A stretch of 64,000 nt of DNA from Pontibacter rufus (GTDB lineage Bacteria > Bacteroidota > Bacteroidia > Cytophagales > Hymenobacteraceae), in assembly GCF_015694705.1 (NCBI RefSeq), contig NZ_JADQDR010000001.1, positions 124,001 through 188,000 of the forward strand. Reading direction: 5' to 3'. This document shows positions 48,116 through 56,011 of this stretch, piece after piece; the stretch's first letter is position 1, and the number at the start of each line of letters is the position of its first letter. The notes under the pieces are model-generated. The model did not search any database, was not told where the DNA came from, and worked only from the letters and a program-made list of their open reading frames with translations. The translations under genes were made by a program, and so were the position numbers.

Positions 48116-48165
48116 GGAATACGTCAAGTTGCCAGTGCAGGCAGAATGCTGACGGAGTATAAAAG

Positions 48166-48212
48166 TATAAGGAGCAGGAACGTCGCTAAGTTACCCGTTC
48201 CTGCGCCTTATA
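48166..48212. terminator. Hairpin between convergent permease and lipase genes
   Basis: TATAAGGAGCAGGAACG and CGTTCCTGCGCCTTATA form a 17-base stem with one mismatch, followed by AAAA. It lies 50 bases after the permease stop and 14 bases after the lipase stop on the other strand. An AAGTATA word overlaps the base. Confidence 0.7.
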
Positions 48213-48225
48213 AAAAGCTCATCTG

Positions 48226-49416
48226 TCAGAAGCTTTGAATCCACGGGATCACTGACCGGAGCATGGGCTCAAAAGCGGTGCCGTGTGTACCTTCCGGTAT
48301 GGGAATGAATTTCAACTGCATTGCCCCCTGTGCTGCAAAGCGCTCGTAAGTTTGCTTCGAGTTTTCGAAAGGTACAATCTCATCGGCTGTGCCGTGATAC
48401 AGGCGTGTCGGGCTCTGCGGCACCCAGTCGTAAAAGCTGTTTGCCTGCAGCGCCTGTTTCAACGGCAACTCTCCGGCAGGCTTTTGCAGCGCCTCAAAAA
48501 AGCCGGGCGAAAAAAGAGTTTTCGGATCAGTAGTCAGTTGCCTGTTGATGGCGCTGCCGCCATTTGTGCCATCAAAGAGGTTGGGCAACCTGGAGGCATA
48601 GGGCTCCTGGAAAAAATCAGTTAAAGGGCGGTTCCAGTTGCTGGTGTTGTTATAAGACTGCAGCACATAAGCCAGGTACGACGGGTACGGGTAAGGCTTG
48701 CCGGCAGTCACCCCGCCCAGCATCGATACCAGATCGTAGCCGCCTGCCCCGGCTGCCGATGCGGTTACCTGCAGCCCATGTTCGGGGTGGGTTTCAATTT
48801 CCTTCTGGGCAGCCAGCGTTACGTATCCTCCCTCTGAGTAGCCTACCAGAAACAGCTTGTCGCTTAGCGGGATGTTTTCCTTCCGGCAGAACGACTTGCC
48901 TGCTTTTATCATATCAACCACCGCCAGGCCCGAGTACTTCTGGTTATAGTAAGGATGAAAAATGCCTGCGGATTCCCCAAAGCCAATGTAATCCGGGATA
49001 AAGGTAACGTAGCCGGAAGAAGCAAACAGCTCGAACCCGGAAAGATCGGTGAAATTGGTAGGCGCCTCTTGCTGGTTAAAAATGGTGCCGTGCTGGGCGC
49101 TGAGCACAGGCGCCGGTTCGCTGATTCCCTGGGGCACGCAAACCAGGCCCGAGGCTTTTATTTCCCTGTCCTGGTAGGTGGTATAATAGACGATTTTATA
49201 AACATCTACGCCATACTTTATTTCGTTGCTGTAGGCGCCAAAGCCTTCTGAAGCAGCAATCGAGCGCAGCATGCTTTGCGGTACGCTGGCAACAAGCTCC
49301 GACGACACCAAGTGTTCTTTGTCCTGCGCTATCTCTACTCCCATAGGCGCTACAGCTTCTGGCTGGCAGCCGAATCCGGAAAGAAGGATACTAAGAAAAA
49401 GGCAAATGGTTAACAT
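48226..49416 (-). CDS. Secretory-lipase-like alpha/beta hydrolase lipoprotein (paralogue)
   Basis: 396 residues from the ATG at 49416, giving the lipoprotein signal LSILLSGFGC; a longer frame to 49665 overlaps the helicase start and lacks the signal. The nucleophile elbow is GYSEGGYVTLAAQ, the acid/His region GTADEIVPFENSKQTYE and PEGTHGTAFEP. Much of the protein matches the copy at 45849-47057 residue by residue, so the two arose by duplication and then diverged. The TSUP permease gene lies between them. Enzyme activity is inferred from family only. Confidence 0.88.
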   Translation of the reverse strand: MLTICLFLSILLSGFGCQPEAVAPMGVEIAQDKEHLVSSELVASVPQSMLRSIAASEGFGAYSNEIKYGVDVYKIVYYTTYQDREIKASGLVCVPQGISEPAPVLSAQHGTIFNQQEAPTNFTDLSGFELFASSGYVTFIPDYIGFGESAGIFHPYYNQKYSGLAVVDMIKAGKSFCRKENIPLSDKLFLVGYSEGGYVTLAAQKEIETHPEHGLQVTASAAGAGGYDLVSMLGGVTAGKPYPYPSYLAYVLQSYNNTSNWNRPLTDFFQEPYASRLPNLFDGTNGGSAINRQLTTDPKTLFSPGFFEALQKPAGELPLKQALQANSFYDWVPQSPTRLYHGTADEIVPFENSKQTYERFAAQGAMQLKFIPIPEGTHGTAFEPMLRSVIPWIQSF

Positions 49417-49598
49417 TTGTTTTATCACGATGGGGTGTTGTGTTATTTTGCATTTTAACAATAGGAGTGGCCGAGAAGTGCCATGCTGCCCGGAAAAATA
49501 AATTAGGGACAAAACACGTTTCTTATGTTGTTGCAGCCGCCCCTCTTGGGTAAACTTTAGTGTTCTGAAGCGGCGGCGCAACTGTCCCATAAATCCTG

Positions 49599-49606
49599 TA
49601 CCTTTG
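49599..49606 (+). promoter_or_regulatory. Probable -7 promoter box of the DEAD-box helicase gene
   Basis: TACCTTTG followed by CATC fits TAnnTTTG and lies 58 bases before the helicase ATG. The -33 element is not evident. Confidence 0.5.
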
Positions 49607-49663
49607 CATCCTGCCGCTGGCTTACGTATAGTATAACAGCAGTTAAGTATAAACGCCATCGCC

Positions 49664-50929
49664 ATGAAGTTCGACGATTACCGCATCTCTGACGAGATCA
49701 AGAGAAGCCTCAGCAAGCTTAATTTCATAAAGCCCACCGACATTCAGTTTAAGGCCATTCCGCCCATTATGAAAGGGGAGGATGTGCTGGCCATTGCCCA
49801 GACTGGCACCGGAAAAACAGCTGCTTTCGCTATTCCGGTGCTCGACAAGCTGCAGTTCGGCAAAAACCGGCGGCGCGAGGACGGCATCAAGTGCGTGGTG
49901 ATGGTGCCCACACGCGAACTGGCGCTGCAGATTACGGGGGTATTCGAGCAGATTGGCCGTGGCACCCGCGTAAAAACGTTTTGCGTGTCCGGAGGTGTGG
50001 AGCAGGGGCCGCAGATAGCGCAACTGGAAGCCGGCATAGATATACTGGTAGCTACGCCCGGCCGCCTCTTTGACCTGGTAAGCCAAGGCTATATCCGGCT
50101 GGAGCGCGTGGAAATCCTGGTGCTCGACGAGGCCGACCACATGCTGGATCTGGGCTTTATACACGATATCCGGCAACTGATTACGCGCCTGCCGCGCCAG
50201 CGCCAGACACTGTTCTTCTCGGCCACCATCAACGAAACTATCAAAGAACTGGCCTATTCGCTGGTAAACAAGCCGGTGCGCATCCAGATTTCGCCGAAAG
50301 ACCCCGTGGCCAAAAATGTAGATCACTCGGTGATGTATGTGGGCATGGACGACAAGCGCTACTTCCTGGAGCGCGTGGTTAAAGAGAACCCCGATAAAAA
50401 GATACTGGTATTTGTGCGCACCAAAGTACGCGCCGAGCGGGTGCAGAAGGCCATGGAGCGCGTGGGTATCGAGAGCATTACCATACACGGCGACAAAGAC
50501 CAGAAGGATCGCAACGAGGCCATGAAAAAGTTCAGGAGTGGTGCCGTAAAGCTGATGATTGCCACCGACGTAAGCGCCCGCGGCATAGACATACCGGGTG
50601 TGGACTACGTGGTGAACTATGACCTGCCCGAGCAGCCTGAGAACTACGTGCACCGTGTGGGCCGCACCGGCCGGGGCAAAGAGCATGGCATTGCTGTATC
50701 TTTCTGCAGCCCCGAAGAGCAACCGATACTGGATGAAATACAAGAGTACCTCACCAAAGACATTAAGGTGCTGGCTGTTGACAAAGACGACTACGAAGCC
50801 ACCATCGACTTCTCGCCCGAAGCCAACCACGACTGGCGCGCCCTGCTAAAAGAAGCCGAAGAAACCGAGGCGAAAGACAAAATTGACAGGAACAAACGCG
50901 CTAAGAAGAAAGCGAAGAAAAAGAAGTAG
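49664..50929 (+). CDS. DEAD-box ATP-dependent RNA helicase (RhlE/CshA type)
   Basis: 421 residues. Motifs in order: Q-motif (FIKPTDIQFKAIPPIM), motif I AQTGTGKT, Ia PTRELALQI, Ib TPGRL, motif II LDEADHMLD, motif III SATIN, then the second domain with IATDVSARGID and HRVGRTGR. The C-terminal tail is short and Lys-rich (RNKRAKKKAKKKK) and probably binds RNA. It is cytoplasmic and remodels RNA in ribosome assembly or decay; the exact role is not known. A hairpin overlaps the stop region at 50928. Confidence 0.96.
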   Translation: MKFDDYRISDEIKRSLSKLNFIKPTDIQFKAIPPIMKGEDVLAIAQTGTGKTAAFAIPVLDKLQFGKNRRREDGIKCVVMVPTRELALQITGVFEQIGRGTRVKTFCVSGGVEQGPQIAQLEAGIDILVATPGRLFDLVSQGYIRLERVEILVLDEADHMLDLGFIHDIRQLITRLPRQRQTLFFSATINETIKELAYSLVNKPVRIQISPKDPVAKNVDHSVMYVGMDDKRYFLERVVKENPDKKILVFVRTKVRAERVQKAMERVGIESITIHGDKDQKDRNEAMKKFRSGAVKLMIATDVSARGIDIPGVDYVVNYDLPEQPENYVHRVGRTGRGKEHGIAVSFCSPEEQPILDEIQEYLTKDIKVLAVDKDDYEATIDFSPEANHDWRALLKEAEETEAKDKIDRNKRAKKKAKKKK

Positions 50930-50963
50930 CGGTTTATACTTGATGGCACAAGTATAAACCGCT
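50928..50963. terminator. Terminator built from an inverted AAGTATA pair
   Basis: AGCGGTTTATACTT pairs with AAGTATAAACCGCT over 14 bases, with loop GATGGCAC. The stem starts inside the helicase stop codon. Half of the stem is the AAGTATA motif itself. Confidence 0.8.
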
Positions 50964-51167
50964 GCTAATGATAGGCGAAGTATGAATTCGCTTGAATGCA
51001 GAAGAATGCAACTTATGCAAGTTCTCGCAATAAACATGCTTTCGGGTTGCAGATTCCTAAAGAGCAGGATACATAGAAATCCGGCAAAACACCTCCTTAA
51101 CAGTGCAAGTGTTTAGCAATGTGCTACCTGTGCTATCACATAGAATGCAACCTAATAACATAGCTGG
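50964..51167. other. Intergenic DNA before repeat family B
   Basis: Two hundred bases between the helicase terminator and repeat family B copy 2. No gene, hairpin or RNA seen. The whole gap from 50930 to 51492 lacks a credible coding frame. Confidence 0.5.
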
Positions 51168-51386
51168 CGCAAGTGTTAGACGAAGTGGCACTTGTGCCTT
51201 TCCATGCCGGCAAGTCTTCAGACTTGTGTGAACCATTTTTTGAATTCTGGCGAATCTATCCTTTGGATGTTAACCCAAAGCAAGCTTATACTTGCCTTAC
51301 CCGCAGTCATACTTCCGCAAGTCTGGAGACTTGCTATCACGTATAAGCACAAGTGGCGCTGCGCTGAACACTTGCGCTAGCTCAAT
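51168..51386. repeat. MITE-like intergenic repeat, family B copy 2
   Basis: Ends are CATAGCTGGCGCAAGTGTT (left) and AACACTTGCGCTAGCTC (right), an inverted pair with one mismatch. Just inside are GAAGTGGCACTTGTGC and GCACAAGTGGCGC. CAAGTCTTCAGACTTG and CAAGTCTGGAGACTTG palindromes follow. It shares order and sequence with copy 1 at 41726, and the centre differs in length. Confidence 0.82.
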
Positions 51387-51492
51387 AACTACAAACTAAG
51401 CACAACGAAGAAAATCACGTTCATTACGATTAATCATATAAATCGAAGATTTATACAAAGGGTGTTGCAAGTATAAATGCGATACCTATACT

Positions 51493-52026
51493 TCACTCCT
51501 TTATTTTCTCCAGCATACTTTCCATCCAGAAAATCAGGAACAAAGCTACCAGGTTAAGGCCGATGAATTTCTGGCCGGTGTCGGTGCCGAAATCAAACTG
51601 GAAAGAAGAGAGGGCCACGCGAAACTTGAAAGTCCAGGAGCCAACCATATCGAAGCCGAAGCCGATGCGCAGGCCCGACACGTACTGAAAGCCATAGCTC
51701 CCGAAAGTAAAGTATACCACCTGCAGTATTTGGTTTACGATGGAGAATGAGAGGCCGCGGCGGGCATTCCGGAACAGCAGGCGGCCGCAGAGTATGGAGA
51801 AGATGTACAGCCCTGCCGCAAAAATAGAAGCACGTAAAATGGGTTGCGTGATAGATATTCCGCCGCTGAAGAGTATCCACAGCATAAGCGTTATACCCAG
51901 CAGGCCGCCCATTATCTGGTAAATGGCCAGTGCTTTTAGTTGCTTCTTTGTTTTGTTATCCACTGCTTGTATTGTCGGGCTTGAGGAAGAAATGAGGATT
52001 CCTCGTTTATAATCTTGGAGGGGCAA
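51493..52026 (-). CDS. Multi-pass membrane protein, unknown
   Basis: Up to 177 residues. The start is uncertain: a TTG at 52026, a GTG at 51963 or an internal ATG about 115 bases in are all possible. About four hydrophobic segments are visible (IMGGLLGITLMLWILFSG, ILRASIFAAGLYIFSILCGRLLF, ILQVVYFTFGSYGFQYV, LNLVALFLIFWMESMLEKI). I do not recognise the family and cannot give a function. It is a single gene. Confidence 0.65.
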   Translation of the reverse strand: MPLQDYKRGILISSSSPTIQAVDNKTKKQLKALAIYQIMGGLLGITLMLWILFSGGISITQPILRASIFAAGLYIFSILCGRLLFRNARRGLSFSIVNQILQVVYFTFGSYGFQYVSGLRIGFGFDMVGSWTFKFRVALSSFQFDFGTDTGQKFIGLNLVALFLIFWMESMLEKIKE

Positions 52027-52114
52027 AGGTAGGTAAATTAATAAAGTTTGATGAAATACATCGCGCCAGGAGCAGACGCAGTAAGTATCAGGCGGGAGGT
52101 TACGAATTTACACG

Positions 52115-52483
52115 TCATACATCCCTGAAAAACAACTTGGTCAGTTTATAAAACAGATTGCGGTTGTTGGCTATCAGGCGGTAACCCAGTTCAAACACTT
52201 TACCGGCCAGAGGCACACGGTGATAAATTTGATTCCAGGTGCCGGTACCGCCAATACGCAGTAACTCAAACACGGCTGCTGCCGCTTTCAGTCGCCGCCC
52301 ATCTGCCGTAATCAGCCAGACGGAGCGCTGAAACTGTGCCTTGCTTATTCCCTCGAAATTATCCGGTACTTCCTGGTAAGGCACGTAATTTACCTTGCCG
52401 GCTGTTTTCCGCTTCCATCTGTTAACCCAGTATTTGCAGAAGCTGCAGTCGCCATCAAAAATCAAAATCGGAGGATTGGCCAT
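52115..52483 (-). CDS. DCC-family (DUF393) thiol-disulfide oxidoreductase-like protein
   Basis: 122 residues. The defining motif is FDGDCSFCKYWV (D-x-x-C-x-x-C at the N-terminus), followed by a thioredoxin-like core (SVWLITADGRRLKAAAAVFELL) and a C-terminal helix (VFELGYRLIANNRNLFYKL). The family is predicted to be redox active, but substrates are mostly unknown. It lies upstream of and co-directional with the unknown membrane protein gene, 88 bases apart. Confidence 0.92.
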   Translation of the reverse strand: MANPPILIFDGDCSFCKYWVNRWKRKTAGKVNYVPYQEVPDNFEGISKAQFQRSVWLITADGRRLKAAAAVFELLRIGGTGTWNQIYHRVPLAGKVFELGYRLIANNRNLFYKLTKLFFRDV

Positions 52484-52701
52484 GGTAGCAGAAGTATAGG
52501 TTTGTTAAAGGTAAATACCGCTGATAGCTGGTTTTGTTTTGCCGGTTTATCCTTCAGGCAATATGCTGCAGGCTGCTAAGCCCCAGCGCCCGCAGCACAG
52601 GCAGAAGAAAGCGTTGCGGGAGTAATTTTTGATTGTAAGAATTTTATCATATCTTAATCGTAATTATCTCATTATGCCAGGTATAGCTTTACGTTAAGGC
52701 C

Positions 52702-53055
52702 ATGACGATGCGGTTAAAACAGCAGTTGCTGCAGTTTATGAAGCGGAACATTTACCTGACGGAGGCCGTGCTGTGGGTAGCCGGAATAGTGGCGCTGGCG
52801 CTGATGCAGCCGGAGGGAGATCATCTCTTCAGCCTGTGTCCGCTTAGTTGGATGGGGTTTGACTTTTGCCCTGGTTGCGGATTAGGGCATGCTGTGAGTT
52901 TTTTGCTGCACGGGCAGTGGCAGGCTTCGTGGCAGGCGCACCCGCTGGGCTTGCCGGCGCTGGTGCTGTTGCTGCGCCGAAGTATAAACCTGGTGCGCTG
53001 GCACTTTGCTTTTCATCTGAAACCAACTTCAAAACAAACCTATACCCATGGCTAA
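52702..53055 (+). CDS. DUF2752 membrane protein
   Basis: 117 residues, with an N-terminal helix (IYLTEAVLWVAGIVALALM) and the DUF2752 signature LCPLSWMGFDFCPGCGLGHAVSFLLHGQWQ, including the C-P-x-C-G-x-G-x-A motif. A second membrane segment (LGLPALVLLLRRSINLV) follows. Function unknown. It overlaps the next gene (TM2) by eight bases, so the two are translationally coupled. They are often paired in Bacteroidota as far as I recall. Confidence 0.9.
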   Translation: MTMRLKQQLLQFMKRNIYLTEAVLWVAGIVALALMQPEGDHLFSLCPLSWMGFDFCPGCGLGHAVSFLLHGQWQASWQAHPLGLPALVLLLRRSINLVRWHFAFHLKPTSKQTYTHG

Positions 53056-53401
53056 CATTTTATACCTGATGCCCGACCTGGAGCCCGACGAAATGGCCTT
53101 TGTGCAATCGTTGGTGCAAGACATGCCCGATGCGGAGGCCCAGCAATTTGCCAACATTTACCGCGCCCGCCGCAAAGAACCACAGTTGGTGCTCGTCACG
53201 GCAGCCATCGGCCTGGTGGGTTTTGCCGGTATTCACCGGTTTCTGCTGGGGCAGATTGGCATGGGCGTGTTATACTTCTTCACGGGCGGCCTTTGCTTTA
53301 TCGGCACCATCGTCGACCTGATAAACCACAAGCGCCTGGCCTACGAGTACAATGTAAAAGAGGCACAACAAGTTGTAGTGATGATGCACGGCTATAGATG
53401 A
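53048..53401 (+). CDS. TM2-domain membrane protein
   Basis: 117 residues. An N-terminal soluble helical part (LEPDEMAFVQSLVQDMPDAEAQQFANIYRARRKEP) precedes two membrane segments of a TM2 domain (LVTAAIGLVGFAGIHRFLLGQIGMGVLYFFTGGLCFIGTIVDLI). The family is small and uncharacterised in bacteria. It overlaps the DUF2752 gene by eight bases. A palindromic repeat element begins about a dozen bases after the stop. Confidence 0.92.
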   Translation: MANILYLMPDLEPDEMAFVQSLVQDMPDAEAQQFANIYRARRKEPQLVLVTAAIGLVGFAGIHRFLLGQIGMGVLYFFTGGLCFIGTIVDLINHKRLAYEYNVKEAQQVVVMMHGYR

Positions 53402-53414
53402 CAATAAGTATAAA

Positions 53415-53643
53415 TGACCTCGGTCCTGGCAGCGTGCGCAGCTCCTGCGATTGTCTGGACTAGGATTTACAGGATTTCAGGATGAACAAGATGTATAAAG
53501 TATAAATTTTGGAAACAAGGCCAGAATTGTTTTTAAGCAAAGCCTGTTAATCCAAAATCCTTTAATCCTGAGAATCATAGTGCTGACAATAATGCTGCTA
53601 GCTAACAAGACACTTGCAGGAGCTGCGCACGCTGCGAGGTCTT
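53415..53643. repeat. Intergenic palindromic repeat, family A copy 2
   Basis: CAGCGTGCGCAGCTCCTGC near 53430 returns as its exact complement GCAGGAGCTGCGCACGCTG near 53616. Inside are GGATTTACAGGATTTCAGG and the related TCCTTTAATCCTGAG, also partly inverted. The right end reaches the stop codon of the M1 peptidase gene. Copy 1 is at 23881. Confidence 0.75.
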
Positions 53644-55595
53644 TAATCGAGCTTTATAAAACTGCTGCGGTAGTGTTGGGTGCTATTGTAGAGGTGTACT
53701 ACATAAAGCCCGGCCGGCAATTCTGTTACTTTTATACTGAGCGTTGTTGCCTGCTGCGGCAGCCGGGTTTGCTTTACCAGGCGGCCGGCAGTATCGTAAA
53801 TGTTGGCGGTGGCCGGGGTAAAATCCAGCTGCGCGATGTTCAGCATGTCGGAGGTGGGGTTTGGATAAAGTATAGCTGGCTCCTGTTGCGGTACTTCCAA
53901 AATCGGATTCTGCTGATTTTGCAGCACCTTCAGCAATAACCAGTGATTTGGATCTACTTCAATGCTGGTTACTTGCGCTTCCAGGCGTATCAGGTAAGTT
54001 TCGTCAGGTTGGTTTTGCGCCACGCGGATGGTGGTGTCGCCGGCGATGGTATGAATGAGGTATTCCACATCAGTTTTAAAGAAAGGCGTTGTACTGCTGC
54101 CGGTTTGCTTTGCCGAGAGCAGCACAGAGTTGCCTTGCTGGTTCCACTCCACGGACAGCAGCGGATGCCCGTAGCCCGCATACCACTGGTTAAAAAAGTA
54201 GCCCAAATCCATGCCTGTTGTTTCCTCGAACACGCGCTGCAAATCCGGCGTTGTGGCGGTGCCGCCGCCAAACTGCTGCTGATACGTGCGGAGCGCCTGA
54301 AAGAACAGCGCATCGTTGTTGATGGTAAAGCGCAGCATGTGTATCACGGAAGCTGCTTTTTTATAGGTGAGTCCATAATAGAAAATACGGCTGACATTGG
54401 TGGTGTCGGACACCTGCACCGAACTGTTTATGCCTCCAAAAGCATACACATGTGCATTTTCCATCCAGTTAACTGCCTGATCGGGCCTGAATTTTTGCAG
54501 CGACAGGTATTCTCCATAAGAAGCAAAGCCTTCGTTCAGCCAGATGTCCTCCCAGGAGCCGCAGGTTACGTTGTCGCCAAACCACTGGTGTGCCAGTTCG
54601 TGTGCCGTGAGGGTAAACTCGAAGGTGCTTTGCGTCGTCATGGTCTGGTGCTCCATGCCGCCGCCGATGGGCGCCATGCTGTGGCCATACTTTTCGGCAT
54701 CGAAGGGGTACAGCGTAAACAACTCGGAATAATACTCGATAAAAGGCCCCGTCATGTCCATTTCCTCCTTAAACTTATCTATGGCGCCTCCCTTGTATAC
54801 ATAGTTAACAATGGGAATGGGCGCTGTCGCACCTGCCGGATTGGCATAGGTAACATACTCATCGTAATCAGAAACCGCCACAGAGATAAGGTAATAAGCA
54901 ATCGGGTAGCGCGATTTCCATTCGTAGCGCTTTTTGCCGTCCGGCAAATCCACGGTACGCGCCAGCAGGCCATTAGAGCCAACCCTGTTCTCAGCACTGG
55001 TTGTTACAAACACATGTACTGAGTCCGCTTTATCGGTAAGCACCTGTTTGGAGGGCCACCACTCGTAAGCCGCATAGGGTTCGCTCAGGCTCCAGGTTAC
55101 CTGGTTGCCCCAGGTAGGTTCGGTGTCGCTGCTGAACCCGTTGCCGATAGCAGCACTGGCTCCGTTGGGCGCAGTGCCTTTGTAAGTAATTGCCACAGAA
55201 ATTTTATTGCCATCAGGTATAGCCGGCGCAAGCGCAACAGCCACTTCGCTACCCTTACGGGTAAAAGGCTGCTGGCTTTGGCCATTTACGCTTACATCTT
55301 CAATGGTAAAGTTGGGGTGCAGTTCAAACGCAAAAGCGCTGAGGCCACCAGCCTTTGCTGTGGCATTGATTGTTACGGTGCCGGCAATATGGGTGCTGTT
55401 GCGCTCCAGTGCCAGATCCAGTTTATAGAAAGTAACATCGTACTGGTTCATCAGGCGCTGGTGCTCCGGCGACACCACGGCCGTGCGACGGGCAGCGCTG
55501 AGGCGGCTCAGCGCGCAGGAGTTTATACTTTGGGCATGTGCAGCAACAGTGTGCAGGCTGCAGAGCAGTAACAGGCAATAGTATAAATTTTTCAT
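53643..55595 (-). CDS. Secreted M1-family metallopeptidase with T9SS sorting domain
   Basis: 650 residues from the ATG at 55595, which gives a signal peptide ending in AAHAQ; a frame 42 bases longer is less likely. The M1 domain has the exopeptidase-type GGGMEH (311-316) in place of GAMEN, the zinc motif HELAH (332-336) and the third ligand E355 in LNEGFASYGEY. The C-terminal approximately 85 residues (LYPNPTSDMLNIAQL, IYDTAGRLVKQTRLPQ, LPAGLYVVHLY) are a type A T9SS sorting domain. It is therefore a surface or secreted zinc aminopeptidase that uses the T9SS. Its stop lies at the end of a repeat element. Confidence 0.94.
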   Translation of the reverse strand: MKNLYYCLLLLCSLHTVAAHAQSINSCALSRLSAARRTAVVSPEHQRLMNQYDVTFYKLDLALERNSTHIAGTVTINATAKAGGLSAFAFELHPNFTIEDVSVNGQSQQPFTRKGSEVAVALAPAIPDGNKISVAITYKGTAPNGASAAIGNGFSSDTEPTWGNQVTWSLSEPYAAYEWWPSKQVLTDKADSVHVFVTTSAENRVGSNGLLARTVDLPDGKKRYEWKSRYPIAYYLISVAVSDYDEYVTYANPAGATAPIPIVNYVYKGGAIDKFKEEMDMTGPFIEYYSELFTLYPFDAEKYGHSMAPIGGGMEHQTMTTQSTFEFTLTAHELAHQWFGDNVTCGSWEDIWLNEGFASYGEYLSLQKFRPDQAVNWMENAHVYAFGGINSSVQVSDTTNVSRIFYYGLTYKKAASVIHMLRFTINNDALFFQALRTYQQQFGGGTATTPDLQRVFEETTGMDLGYFFNQWYAGYGHPLLSVEWNQQGNSVLLSAKQTGSSTTPFFKTDVEYLIHTIAGDTTIRVAQNQPDETYLIRLEAQVTSIEVDPNHWLLLKVLQNQQNPILEVPQQEPAILYPNPTSDMLNIAQLDFTPATANIYDTAGRLVKQTRLPQQATTLSIKVTELPAGLYVVHLYNSTQHYRSSFIKLD

Positions 55596-56011
55596 AGATG
55601 TATAAAGTAAGGCATTATGCCGGCAGCCCACACACAAGATACCGGTTTTTACAGTTTAAGTATAAGGTTGGGTCAGGTAAAAAAAGCTGTGTAAGTACAG
55701 GGAAGTATGAACGGGTATGATATTGCATACCAGATAAGGTTTTTAGAACAGCACAGATATAATTATTTTAAAATGTGGTTCCTCCTTGCAGAATATCAGG
55801 TGCATGCAGTTGGTGCTGTGGTACTTTGAACTATAGCTGCTATATCGTGCAGGGGTATCATTTGGGGCTTTTTGTTGCACTATAGGATTATACTATAGTA
55901 ATATGAAAAGTATCTAACTAAATATATTTTTATTTAAATGTTATTGGTGCCGATAATCTAATTATATTTGGACAGACAACAATTAACAACTAACCAAAAC
56001 AAGTATTTAGT
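55596..56011. other. Divergent promoter region of the M1 peptidase and second SusC genes
   Basis: About 415 bases, AT-rich toward the SusC side. One AAGTATA word lies at 55659 and a -7-like box at 55963. No gene or repeat was seen. Confidence 0.6.
55963..55970 (+). promoter_or_regulatory. Probable -7 promoter box of the second SusC gene
   Basis: TATATTTG matches TAnnTTTG, 42 bases before the ATG. A TTG at 55944 is only 16 bases upstream, shorter than the usual 19, so the -33 element is uncertain. The same TATATTTGGA box precedes the third SusC gene. Confidence 0.55.

Noticed and set aside
49643..50830. 395-residue open frame on the minus strand opposite the DEAD-box helicase
   Set aside because: It mirrors the codon pattern of the helicase, has no start context or family features, and covers a gene with all canonical motifs.
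53943..55022. 359-residue plus-strand frame opposite the M1 peptidase
   Set aside because: Shadow of a well-supported gene. Its Cys-, Arg- and His-rich composition is typical of antisense frames.
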